In this document: in pieces, positions 55,966-64,000 of the stretch
Numbering within the stretch: position 1 is the first letter of the stretch
Layout: every line of letters starts with the position of its first letter
DNA from: Zhongshania aliphaticivorans
GTDB taxonomy: Bacteria > Pseudomonadota > Gammaproteobacteria > Pseudomonadales > Spongiibacteraceae
Length of the DNA: 64,000 nucleotides
Assembly (NCBI RefSeq): GCF_001586255.1
Contig: NZ_CP014544.1
Coordinates: 2,325,501 to 2,389,500, forward strand
Direction: 5' to 3'
Position numbers and translations under genes: made by a program
The notes under the pieces: generated by a model
The model's input: only the letters and a program-made list of their open reading frames with translations
What the model was told of the DNA's origin: nothing
The model's database searches: none

Positions 55966-56945
55966 TAGTTTGCTGGCACCTCATTGTCTGCTCGCCGCTT
56001 TCCTGCCCGCAATTGCGTTAACTGCGCCATAATCGCCACGGCGATTTCCATGGCAGATTTACTGCCAATCGGCAGCCCAACCGGGGCGTGCAATTGTTGT
56101 AACTGCTGATCGCTAATATCGAGCTCCCTCAAACGGACACGACGCTTATCGGATGTTCGCTGAGAACCAAGCGCCCCCACATAAAACAAGCTTTGGGTTA
56201 GGGCCTGCATTAATGCCATATCATCGATCCGTGGATCGTGGGTCAAGGTCACCACCGCCGTAAACGTATCGCCGTGCTCACTCACCGCATCATCGGGCAT
56301 GTCCGCCAATAGCTCAGCACCATTAACCGACCACTGTTTACGGCGATCTTCTCGTGGATCACAAACCAAAACCCGATAATCCATAGCGAGCGCTATTTCG
56401 GCAATGCAACGCGCCAATTCATTCGCGCCGATGAGTAACAATTGGAAGCGCGGACCAAAATCTTGCTGCAGCCTTTTGTCATCAATGTGTAGGGCCTGAC
56501 AACTACTCACGGCGCTAAGCTGCCAATCACCTGTTGCCAAACCCACAGTGCGACGTATGGGCTGGCGCGCCGCCAGTGCACTACTTAATTCCTCGAGCAA
56601 ATCACAGCGAATTTTATTGGGTGACAAAGGCTCAAGCAAAATATGCATGCGTCCGCCACAGGGCAGACCAAAACGCTCATTCTCCTCTGGGCTCACCCCG
56701 TATTCCAATAATACTGGCTCAGCGACAGCAAGCTCTCCGCCTTGTAATTTGGCGAGCAGCTCATCTTCTATACAACCGCCAGACAAGGAGCCATGCACAT
56801 TACCCTGCTCATCTAAGGCCATTATAGAACCCAATGGCCGAGGCGAGGCGCCAAAGGTTTTTACTACGGTACACAGCCAGCCGGATTCACCCCGCTGCAA
56901 AAATGCTAAGGCCGCTGCCAGCACTAATTGATCTATTGTTTTCAC
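55965..56945 (-). CDS. XdhC family molybdenum-cofactor insertion protein
   Basis: A 326-residue XdhC/CoxI-like protein, which binds and sulphurates molybdenum cofactor and delivers it to xanthine-dehydrogenase-type hydroxylases. The N-terminal domain has TVVKTFGASPRPLGSIMALD and GSLSGGCIEDELL; the C-terminal Rossmann part has LLIGANELARCIAEIAL and YVGALGSQRT. It is a two-domain full-length form, upstream of and overlapping the MobA-like gene. No hydroxylase gene is adjacent. Confidence 0.87.
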   Translation of the reverse strand: MKTIDQLVLAAALAFLQRGESGWLCTVVKTFGASPRPLGSIMALDEQGNVHGSLSGGCIEDELLAKLQGGELAVAEPVLLEYGVSPEENERFGLPCGGRMHILLEPLSPNKIRCDLLEELSSALAARQPIRRTVGLATGDWQLSAVSSCQALHIDDKRLQQDFGPRFQLLLIGANELARCIAEIALAMDYRVLVCDPREDRRKQWSVNGAELLADMPDDAVSEHGDTFTAVVTLTHDPRIDDMALMQALTQSLFYVGALGSQRTSDKRRVRLRELDISDQQLQQLHAPVGLPIGSKSAMEIAVAIMAQLTQLRAGKRRADNEVPAN

Positions 56946-56975
56946 TCGATATGACCTTGCACTTAAATTTCAGCC

Positions 56976-57000
56976 AAAAAAAACGCCGCTGACGCGGCGT
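56976..57000 (-). terminator. Rho-independent terminator after the first TonB receptor
   Basis: On the minus strand a 7-bp stem ACGCCGC / GCGGCGT with a 4-nt loop is followed by seven T residues, 27 bp past the receptor stop. It separates the receptor from the xdhC-like gene. Confidence 0.92.
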
Positions 57001-57027
57001 TATATTCGTTTATCCCTTAGGACAAAA

Positions 57028-59613
57028 TCAATACCAGCGGTAAGTGGCCTGCAGCGCGATGGTGCGTGGCGCCTCTACGAAACCGTAGTGACCTGCCGCG
57101 CCAAAGATGCTATTCGCTAATGGCGTATCATTTGAGTAAGAGATTGTTGTTTCATCAGTCGCATTCTTAACCAACAGAGCGGCTTCCCAACCAGCGGTCA
57201 CATCAGCTAAAGAGAAGCGTAAGTTAGTTTTAATATACGCATCCTGCTCCTGACTTGGATCAAGGTTCTGCGAAGAGTTGTAAGCACCAGTGAAGACAAA
57301 GTCAGCACCGCCGCGGAACTCTAAATCCTTGCTCACCATCGTGGTGTAAACAAAGGTCATATTACCTGAGTAGTCTGCCACATACTGGTTAGTCTTACCC
57401 TTGTAATCACAGTAAGGATTGCCTTCAACCATATAATCTGGCGTCTGCCCCTGGTAACACTGGCCATTTTCAAAGTCAGTAAACTCAAAGTCTAAGAATG
57501 CCAAGGCACCAGTCATCATCAAGTTTTCTGTCAGGGCCATACGACCGTCTAGCTCAATACCCATGGTAGTTGCTGCGCCAGCGTTACCGACGTTAAAGCC
57601 CAAGGTACCATCAAAAATACTAACCTGAAGATCATCATACTGGGTGTAGAAAGCTGCAATATTCAACTCAGCCGCGCCATCTAGCAAAGTTGTTTTAGCA
57701 CCCGCCTCCAAGCTAGTGGCCTGCTCTTCATCATATTCGAAGCTACCAACTAAAATGATTGGATCAGAATCAGGGTTTTGCAATGGACGGATCACATTAG
57801 CCTCGGGAGAGGCATTTGAGCGCGCGTCGTAACCACCAGACTTATAACCAATGCTTGCCGTTGCATACAGCATCACATCGTTGCTCCAGTCGTGCTGGAT
57901 ATTCAACGACGGCGCTAAATTCCCGCCCTTACGCGAGCCGCTAAGGTTATGTCTTTCTGCAGAAAAGTTCTTCGCAACAACTGTGTCAATTTCACCTTCA
58001 GCGCGAATTTCACCAGTACTGATATCGCTGAAGTTTAGGCTGCGGCTACCTTCCTTCTCTTCATAAGAATAACGCAGACCAAGGGTCGCGCGAGTCAGAT
58101 CGGTTACATTCCACGTGGCTTGCACGAAACCTGAGATCAAGTCTGTAGTAGAACTAAAGTCGCGAGGCGTACCAAGATTTACTATTTCATCACCAGCGTC
58201 ACCTATGCCACCAAGCTCTAACACACCCGCATCAAATAGCGGCTGGAATAGCGGTGCCAACGGCGTACCTGCAACCTGGGCCTGGGTGACGTTATCGAAT
58301 GGACCACCCGTAGCATCGAACGGAGGACGTTCTCCGCGAGCACCGGCTTCCTGGATATCTGCGGCATTCAACAACTGCGGAAGAATATCGCTTTCGACAC
58401 GAATACTGTCGAAGAAATCTAACTCACTGTGTTGAAAGAACGCACCAGCAATAAACTCAAAGGTTTCGCCAACGGGCGACACCCAGCGAAACTCCTGGCT
58501 AAACTGATTGTATTCTTCTTCTGCCGCAACACTGAATACTGAAGCGCCGGTAAAATCACAGTCGCACAATTCAGAGGTTTTATAACCAAGTACACCCGTA
58601 ATAAAGGTAAAGGTATGATCGCCCCAAACGTAATCCACGTTCAGTGTTACGTTATGGGTATCGTTGTAGCTGTAATCACCATTAGATGAACGCTTATAGT
58701 CTTGATAGTTGTTCAAAACCGACGAGTCCGCATCTACGGTTACGAGATTTACTGGACCAACATTAATCTCAGTAAAATCTAATATTTGACCATAGGTACG
58801 ACCATTAAACGCATCTGTATCAGAGGTCGACGCTTGGTCATTAATAATTTCGATTTGACGACCATTTACATCGAATTGGCCAATTTCAAATTTTAATGCC
58901 GCTGTTAAATCTGCGGTCGCATCCCACACGAACATAGCGCGTATTGTCTGCTCGTCACGCTGAGGCTCATCACGGTTAAGCGTCAAGTTCTCCATATGGC
59001 CGTCGATTTCACGTTTGCGAATCGCCAAACGACCACCAATATTGTCTGTCAGCGGACCAGAAACAACAAAGTCCAAAACTCGCTCGTTGGTTTCCGCTTC
59101 AAAAGTACCAGACACCAAGCCTTCAAACTCTTGACCAGGCCGCGCTGAGATCAGACTCAAGGCCCCGGCAATACTGTTTTTACCAAAAAGTATATTTTGC
59201 GGACCACGCAAAACCTCGACCCGCGCCAAATCCAAGAACGGTGCACGTGTTAATTGCGCGCGACCGTAGCTAACGCCGTCGAAATACATACCAACTGACT
59301 GTTCGAAGCCAGGGTTAATACCCGAGCCAATACCGCGAATGTAAATATTAGTACCGATACCGGTTTCTGACATGGTCAGGTTGGGGACGTAAGCTTGCAG
59401 GTCTTCTACCTTGCTAATGCCCGCCTCCATCATTTTATCACCAGATACCGCGTTGACTGATACTGGAACGTCTTGAAGACTTTCGGCACGTAAAGTGGCC
59501 GTAACGATAACTTCCTCGAGTACGCCGGCTGCTTGACTGTGTGCTGAACACAACAGAAGACCAGCGGCTAAAGCAGATAAGCGAAAGTCGGAAATGGTTC
59601 TTTTCAAGGTCAT
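57028..59613 (-). CDS. TonB-dependent receptor 1
   Basis: Outer-membrane active-transport receptor of 861 residues. After a signal peptide (about 1-28) there is a TonB-box-like EVIVTA, the plug domain (about 45-160, with VEVLRGPQNILFGKNSIAG), and a 22-strand barrel ending in YRWY. It is the FecA/CirA-like family with a wide substrate range (siderophores, vitamins, carbohydrates, aromatic or terpenoid compounds). No Fur box is recognised upstream. It is a close paralogue of the next receptor, differing mainly by an extra loop of about 70 residues around 420-490. Start ATG 59613 follows GGAGGTC. Confidence 0.92.
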   Translation of the reverse strand: MTLKRTISDFRLSALAAGLLLCSAHSQAAGVLEEVIVTATLRAESLQDVPVSVNAVSGDKMMEAGISKVEDLQAYVPNLTMSETGIGTNIYIRGIGSGINPGFEQSVGMYFDGVSYGRAQLTRAPFLDLARVEVLRGPQNILFGKNSIAGALSLISARPGQEFEGLVSGTFEAETNERVLDFVVSGPLTDNIGGRLAIRKREIDGHMENLTLNRDEPQRDEQTIRAMFVWDATADLTAALKFEIGQFDVNGRQIEIINDQASTSDTDAFNGRTYGQILDFTEINVGPVNLVTVDADSSVLNNYQDYKRSSNGDYSYNDTHNVTLNVDYVWGDHTFTFITGVLGYKTSELCDCDFTGASVFSVAAEEEYNQFSQEFRWVSPVGETFEFIAGAFFQHSELDFFDSIRVESDILPQLLNAADIQEAGARGERPPFDATGGPFDNVTQAQVAGTPLAPLFQPLFDAGVLELGGIGDAGDEIVNLGTPRDFSSTTDLISGFVQATWNVTDLTRATLGLRYSYEEKEGSRSLNFSDISTGEIRAEGEIDTVVAKNFSAERHNLSGSRKGGNLAPSLNIQHDWSNDVMLYATASIGYKSGGYDARSNASPEANVIRPLQNPDSDPIILVGSFEYDEEQATSLEAGAKTTLLDGAAELNIAAFYTQYDDLQVSIFDGTLGFNVGNAGAATTMGIELDGRMALTENLMMTGALAFLDFEFTDFENGQCYQGQTPDYMVEGNPYCDYKGKTNQYVADYSGNMTFVYTTMVSKDLEFRGGADFVFTGAYNSSQNLDPSQEQDAYIKTNLRFSLADVTAGWEAALLVKNATDETTISYSNDTPLANSIFGAAGHYGFVEAPRTIALQATYRWY

Positions 59614-59714
59614 ATGACCTCCAGATGCAGTTAATTTTTATATGCTGCCACCTGACTGAGTCAGCTGGACTAGCGGCCTATATAAAGTCGTCGTTATTAT
59701 ACGTTGCTAGCAAA

Positions 59715-59733
59715 ATGTTTGCATCGAAAACAT
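59715..59733. promoter_or_regulatory. Candidate operator upstream of receptor 1
   Basis: ATGTTT-N7-AAACAT (19 bp) is an inverted repeat about 100 bp upstream of the receptor start. It is a possible regulator site; no family can be named. Confidence 0.35.
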
Positions 59734-59869
59734 ATAGCATTTTTACTAATGGTTCAATGAAATGGCATTTTTAATAAGCATAGCGACTATAGCCACCTAA
59801 AATAATCGTCTGTTTTATGTAGTTAAGGCTGAGCGATATAGAACAACTCGTTTAAAGACTAACATGATA

Positions 59870-59905
59870 GACCAGCCCTCATTGAGAGCTGGTCGTCATT
59901 TTTTT
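59870..59905 (+). terminator. Hairpin with T run at the end of receptor 2
   Basis: GACCAGC (59870-59876) pairs with GCTGGTC (59888-59894), with a T run at 59898-59905 on the plus strand. In the direction of the minus-strand receptor gene it has no T tract, so its direction of action is unclear; it may block antisense transcription or protect the 3' end. Confidence 0.45.
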
Positions 59906-62261
59906 ACCAGCGATAACTCGCCTGCACCGCTACGCTGCGGGGACGCTCAACGAACGCGTAGTGACCGATACTACCGAAACTACTGTTCGCTAATGGCACG
60001 TCATTTGAGTAAGAAATAACGTCTTCATCAGTTAAGTTCTTACCGATTAAAGCAAGCTCCCAACCTGATTTCACGTCTGCTATTGCTAGGCGTGCATTCA
60101 CTTTCACGTAGCCATCTTGCTCTTGGCTAGGATCTAAGTTTTGCGAAGAGTTGTAATCATCAGTAAAGACAAAGTCTGTACCTGCGCGCAACTCTAAGGC
60201 ATCACCGAACTCGCGAGTGTAGGTAAAGGTAACATTACCGGAGTAATCGGCTACGTACTGGTTGGTCTTACCTTTGTAATCACAATATCTCGCAGTTGGT
60301 GTAATCTGATCTGGTGTTTGTCCTTGGTAGCACTGACCTTTTTCAAAATCGGTGAATTCAAAGTCCAAAAAGGCCAAAGCAGCGCCCATCATCAAATTAT
60401 CGGTCAGCGCAAAACGACCATCCAATTCGATACCCTTAGTCTCTGCGGCACCAGCATTACCCACATTAAAGCCGAGGGTTCCGTCAAAAATGCTCACCTG
60501 AAGATCATCATATTTAGTAAAGAAAGCCGCAATATTTAGCTCGCCACGACCATCCATAAAGCTGGTCTTAGCACCAATTTCAAAGCTGGTTGCTTTCTCT
60601 TCATCATACTCAAAGGAACCATCAATCGATCCGCCCGGCGAAGCGTTTGAACGCGCGTCAAAACCACCCGACTTATGACCAATACTCGCTGTTGCATAAG
60701 CCATTACGTCGTTATTGACGTCGTATTGAACATTTAATGACGGCGCCAAATTACCGCCTTTTTGAGTGCCTTCTAAGTCATGACGCTCGACCTTAAAGAC
60801 GCCGGCAAGTACAGCGTCGACTGTGCCAAGCGGACGCTCATTACCATCAAGATCTGCTACCGTCAGGTCTCGAGTACCCTCCTTCTCCTCGTATGAATAC
60901 CGTAAGCCCAAGGTCGCGCGCAAACGATCTGAGGCATTCCAAGTGGTTTGCCAGAACACCGACCACAATTCAGCATCGCTGGTAAAGTTTCGCGGTGTTG
61001 TGGTATTTGAAATCGAAGCCCCGGCAGCGGGCGAGCTTAATGCATTTCCTACAACATTCGGCAGAATCAAGCTGTCGATGCGGATCTCATCATAAAAATC
61101 CAACTTACTTTTTTGGTAGTACGCGCCGCCAATATGTTCAAAGGTCCCACCTGCGGCCGACACCCAGCGCGCTTCCTGGCTGTATTGGTCATACTCTTCT
61201 TCAAAGGGCACGCTAAAGACCGGTGCGCCAGTAAAATCGCAATCACACAGCTCAGCAAATTCATAATGCATCAAACCGGTAATAAACGTTAAGGTGCTTT
61301 CACCCAAGGCGTAATCCACATTTAAGGTGAGGTTCTTGGTGCGGTTATTACTGTAGTCACCGTTTGATGAACGCTTGTAGTCTTGAGTTGTATTCAAAAC
61401 TGACGGTCCCGCGCCCAAAGCAGTTAACATTTGCGAATACTTTAAGCCCGCAAATGGGAAGGGAGCAGCAAAAGTAGTGACTTGGTCATCAACTATCTCC
61501 ACCTGGCGACCCAATACATCAAACTTACCAAGCTCAAACTTAAGCATTGCGGTTAAATTCTCTGTGGCGTCCCAGTCGAGAATGGCGCGAATGGTACTTT
61601 CATCGCGCTGTGGCTCATCACGATTCAAGGTGATGTTTTCGATATAGCCGTCCATCTCGCGCTTACGTAAAGCAATACGACCACCTAGGGTGTCGGTGAT
61701 CGGACCTGACACCATAAAGTCTACGACTTTTTCGCCATGATCTGGTTCGTACAAGCCTGAGATCATGCCCTCATTTTCTTGCCCTGGACGGGCAGATATC
61801 AAACTCAGTGCACCGGCGATACTGTTCTTACCATAAAGAATATTTTGCGGACCGCGCAAGACCTCAACGCGGGCAAGATCGAGAAACGGCGCGCGGGTCA
61901 GCTGGCCACGGCCATAGGATATGCCGTCAAAATACATTCCCACCGACTGCTCAAAACCGGGGTTAATACCGGAGCCGATACCGCGAATATAAATATTGGT
62001 TCCTATAGCTGTCTCAGACATTGATAAATTGGGAACATAGGCTTGAAGATCTTCTATTTTATCAATGCCCGCCTCAGCCATTTTTTCACCAGACACTGCA
62101 TTTACCGACACCGGCACGTCTTGCAAACTTTCGGTACGCAAGGTGGCCGTAACCAGCACTTCTTCGAGTGCAGGTGCGGCAAATACTGCAGTATTTGTAC
62201 AAAGCCCCACAGCAATGGCCAAAGGCACTAAATGGCGGTTTGATTTTGAGTGCTTTTTCAT
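59904..62261 (-). CDS. TonB-dependent receptor 2
   Basis: A 785-residue outer-membrane receptor with the same build as receptor 1: signal peptide, TonB-box-like EVLVTA, plug with RGPQNILYGKNSIAGALSL and barrel ending in SYRW. Long blocks are nearly identical to receptor 1, so the two arose by duplication. Start ATG 62261 is preferred, with GGAGA seven bases upstream; a TTG at 62276 would lie within that ribosome-binding site. The gap of 290 bp to receptor 1 suggests separate promoters. The ligand is unknown. Confidence 0.92.
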   Translation of the reverse strand: MKKHSKSNRHLVPLAIAVGLCTNTAVFAAPALEEVLVTATLRTESLQDVPVSVNAVSGEKMAEAGIDKIEDLQAYVPNLSMSETAIGTNIYIRGIGSGINPGFEQSVGMYFDGISYGRGQLTRAPFLDLARVEVLRGPQNILYGKNSIAGALSLISARPGQENEGMISGLYEPDHGEKVVDFMVSGPITDTLGGRIALRKREMDGYIENITLNRDEPQRDESTIRAILDWDATENLTAMLKFELGKFDVLGRQVEIVDDQVTTFAAPFPFAGLKYSQMLTALGAGPSVLNTTQDYKRSSNGDYSNNRTKNLTLNVDYALGESTLTFITGLMHYEFAELCDCDFTGAPVFSVPFEEEYDQYSQEARWVSAAGGTFEHIGGAYYQKSKLDFYDEIRIDSLILPNVVGNALSSPAAGASISNTTTPRNFTSDAELWSVFWQTTWNASDRLRATLGLRYSYEEKEGTRDLTVADLDGNERPLGTVDAVLAGVFKVERHDLEGTQKGGNLAPSLNVQYDVNNDVMAYATASIGHKSGGFDARSNASPGGSIDGSFEYDEEKATSFEIGAKTSFMDGRGELNIAAFFTKYDDLQVSIFDGTLGFNVGNAGAAETKGIELDGRFALTDNLMMGAALAFLDFEFTDFEKGQCYQGQTPDQITPTARYCDYKGKTNQYVADYSGNVTFTYTREFGDALELRAGTDFVFTDDYNSSQNLDPSQEQDGYVKVNARLAIADVKSGWELALIGKNLTDEDVISYSNDVPLANSSFGSIGHYAFVERPRSVAVQASYRW

Positions 62262-62466
62262 CAACGTCTCTCCCAAAGAGATTTATTGTAATTATTTCCG
62301 CTCCATTAGCGGTGCACCATCAGCGCACATATAGGGGCTAATACACAGTCTAGTCGGGAATCCGGTAATGTAAAATGTGAATAACCCCTATAAGCGCCAC
62401 TGAATGGCACAAGACATGCTATGAATAGTAGTAGCGCTTAGATCAGGGATATCGGCAGGAAATTGG

Positions 62467-62940
62467 CTAAAAAACACCGAGTGCGAGACCAGCAGCAAAG
62501 CCCGCCCCCAATTCTTCAGCTTGCTGAAAGGCCTCCGCGTTAGGCTCGCCGTGGCAGATAATCGCTTCAGTGACACTGCGCCACGCATAACCTTTTGCTA
62601 TCCGCTGCCATTGTCGCAAGGCATTGCTGCCGTCGTTGCCACTGCAAATAAATACGCCGTATGGCCGGATAAGCTCCCGCGCCAGTACCGGGTAAAAGCT
62701 TCGGTCAAAAAAATCCTTCATTCCGCCGGCTAGCGCACCAAAGTTTTCCGGCATAAATAATAAAAGACCGTCGCACCACATGATGTCGCGAGTGCCAGCC
62801 TCGGCAGCGCGGAGTAGCCGAGTTTCAAGCTCAGGCTCTGCCCTTATGGCCGCGTCATGGGCGGCATAAGCCAGGCGCTCATTCCTACCCGACTGGCTGT
62901 GATATACAATCAACAGGTGTTTGGATCTGGCATCAGCCAC
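62467..62940 (-). CDS. Flavodoxin-like / NADPH-dependent FMN reductase fold protein
   Basis: A 157-residue protein with a flavodoxin fold. The first strand and phosphate loop read LLIVYHSQSGRNERLA, and GLLLFMPENFGALAGGMKDF and GVFICSGNDG mark the FMN-binding loops. It probably binds FMN and transfers electrons or reduces quinones. GTG 62940 is chosen because AGGGA lies six bases upstream; a TTG at 62946 would sit directly on that site. It is divergent from the glyoxalase-family gene. Confidence 0.78.
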   Translation of the reverse strand: MADARSKHLLIVYHSQSGRNERLAYAAHDAAIRAEPELETRLLRAAEAGTRDIMWCDGLLLFMPENFGALAGGMKDFFDRSFYPVLARELIRPYGVFICSGNDGSNALRQWQRIAKGYAWRSVTEAIICHGEPNAEAFQQAEELGAGFAAGLALGVF

Positions 62941-63019
62941 AAGCAATCCCTTAAATACAAGCTAAGCATTAATGAAAAAAGCGCGACAAACGCCAATGTA
63001 AAACCAAGGAAATAACGCC

Positions 63020-63460
63020 ATGAAATTTTTACACACAATGATTCGGGTGAAAAATCTCGACGCGTCATTGCATTTTTATTGTGAGCTACTCGGCCTCAAA
63101 GAGGTTCGCCGCTACGATAATGAAAAAGGGCGTTTCAGCCTCATATTTCTCGCGGCACCTAATGATTTTGAAACGGCGCAGAAAACCCAGGCACCGACTA
63201 TCGAGCTTACTTATAACTGGGACCCAGAGGATTATCAAGGTGGCCGCAATTTTGGTCACCTCGCTTTTCTCGTCGATAATATCTACGAAAGCTGCAAGAC
63301 CCTGCAGGACGGCGGCGTCACCATAAACCGCCCGCCAAGAGATGGCCACATGGCTTTTGTACGCTCACCGGACAACATCTCCATTGAATTATTACAGCGC
63401 GGCGACGCACTGCCACCCCAGGAACCGTGGCTATCGCTAGCAAATTGCGGCGAATGGTGA
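63020..63460 (+). CDS. gloA: Glyoxalase I-like VOC protein
   Basis: A 146-residue vicinal-oxygen-chelate protein matching lactoylglutathione lyase, which isomerises the methylglyoxal-glutathione hemithioacetal. The four metal ligands of GloA are in place: H5 (MKFLHTMIR), E62 (TIELTYN), H80 (FGHLAFLV) and E123 (SIELLQ). The sequence NWDPEDYQGGRNFGH carries the usual active-site loop. The length is slightly above that of E. coli GloA (135). It ends 4 bp from the convergent last gene. A non-GloA VOC enzyme remains possible. Confidence 0.85.
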   Translation: MKFLHTMIRVKNLDASLHFYCELLGLKEVRRYDNEKGRFSLIFLAAPNDFETAQKTQAPTIELTYNWDPEDYQGGRNFGHLAFLVDNIYESCKTLQDGGVTINRPPRDGHMAFVRSPDNISIELLQRGDALPPQEPWLSLANCGEW

Positions 63461-63464
63461 GCAC

Positions 63465-64000
63465 TTAAAAAATCCCAAAAAACCAGCCACCGCTCTTCAA
63501 ATCTTTTTCACAGCGAGCCAATTGCGCAGTGTAGGTCTGGGAGCGGGAAGTGACTTTGCTCGCAACTCGCTTCAGCCAAGGCTTACTATTGTAGCTGCGT
63601 CGTTTAAAACCGCCGTGCCCCTCATGGTAGGCCATATAGAGACTGTAGGTGTCGGTGGGGCTAATACCGACCATGCGGTTGCTGACATTATTATACCAAC
63701 CGATAAAATCGATAGCGTCGGCAAAATCGTCGCGATCTGCCCCCCAATTTCCAGATTTATCAACATACCATGCCCAGGTTGAGTCCTTGGCCTGAGCGTA
63801 ACCGTAGGCATCAGACATACGACCTGCCGGAATAAAACCCAGCCAGTACTTTTTTGGTGGCTTAGCCTTGGCCACAAAGGCCGACTCTTGATACATAATC
63901 GACATCATAACGGGAATGGGTGAATTCCATTTTTTAGATGCCGACTTCGCGTCGCCGTACCAATCGTCCTTTTCACGAAAAATCGAGCAAATATCACCGG
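63465..64000 (-). CDS. Lytic-transglycosylase-like protein (5' partial)
   Basis: The frame is open across the right edge of the window; the ATG at 63908 is internal. The visible part reads CSIFREKDDWYGDAKSA, then PVMMSIMYQESAF with the catalytic-Glu motif of SLT-type lysozyme folds. It continues with AYGYAQAKDSTW and YMAYHEGHGGF as in a group of proteobacterial transglycosylase-like lipoproteins. It likely cleaves peptidoglycan in the periplasm. The missing upstream part should contain a signal or lipobox. Confidence 0.78.
   Translation of the reverse strand, partial: GDICSIFREKDDWYGDAKSASKKWNSPIPVMMSIMYQESAFVAKAKPPKKYWLGFIPAGRMSDAYGYAQAKDSTWAWYVDKSGNWGADRDDFADAIDFIGWYNNVSNRMVGISPTDTYSLYMAYHEGHGGFKRRSYNSKPWLKRVASKVTSRSQTYTAQLARCEKDLKSGGWFFGIF

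Noticed and set aside
62277-62466. RNA gene or operator upstream of receptor 2
   Set aside because: No clear hairpin or inverted repeat was seen; it is probably only the promoter region.

Overview
The window looks like a chromosomal segment of a marine-type gammaproteobacterium, probably in or near the Cellvibrionales (Spongiibacter/Zhongshania-like). That placement is an inference from three things: the housekeeping order leuC-leuD-leuB-asd-usg-fimV-truA-trpF-trpB-trpA-accD-folC-dedD-cvpA-purF-metZ, the Marinobacter-type fatty acyl-CoA reductase, and paired TonB receptors next to small-molecule catabolism genes. No phage, transposase or CRISPR array was found.

Layout. 1-1448 is the end of a cation/proton antiporter with a C-terminal nucleotide-binding domain. 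1561-8273 is a complete four-gene Wadjet (JetABCD) plasmid-defence operon, all genes overlapping; it is the clearest defence system here. 8369-15189 is a catabolic/accessory block: haloalkane dehalogenase, SnoaL-like protein, atypical amidohydrolase, HIT protein, metallo-beta-lactamase-fold hydrolase and a two-subunit molybdenum hydroxylase (IorAB type). 15420-20162 holds a small outer-membrane barrel protein, the fatty acyl-CoA reductase, an SRPBCC protein, an asparaginase-like protein and tRNA-Leu(UAA). 20304-23097 is a secreted subtilase-like protein with a Glu at the usual His position and a small putative lipoprotein partner. 23275-25151 is an arsR-arsC-acr3 arsenic operon. 25258-25511 is a degenerate 20-bp tandem array between two inverted REP-like palindromes, abutting a possible 24-codon gene downstream of yibL.

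26170-31101 is an RND efflux pump and adaptor divergent from a TetR regulator, with a perfect palindromic operator between them. From 54355 down to 31115 nearly everything lies on the minus strand: leucine biosynthesis (leuCDB), aspartate-semialdehyde dehydrogenase and its cysteine-less paralogue, fimV, truA, trpFBA, accD, folC, dedD, cvpA, purF, metZ, then a MoxR/DUF58/transglutaminase/MscS group. A LysR gene is divergent from leuC.

55366-56945 encodes a MobA-like nucleotidyltransferase and an XdhC-like protein, the maturation pair expected for a molybdenum hydroxylase. The only such hydroxylase in the window is IorAB, 40 kb away. 57028-62261 carries two very similar TonB-dependent receptors in tandem. 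The window ends with a flavodoxin-like protein, a glyoxalase-family protein and a partial lytic-transglycosylase-like gene.
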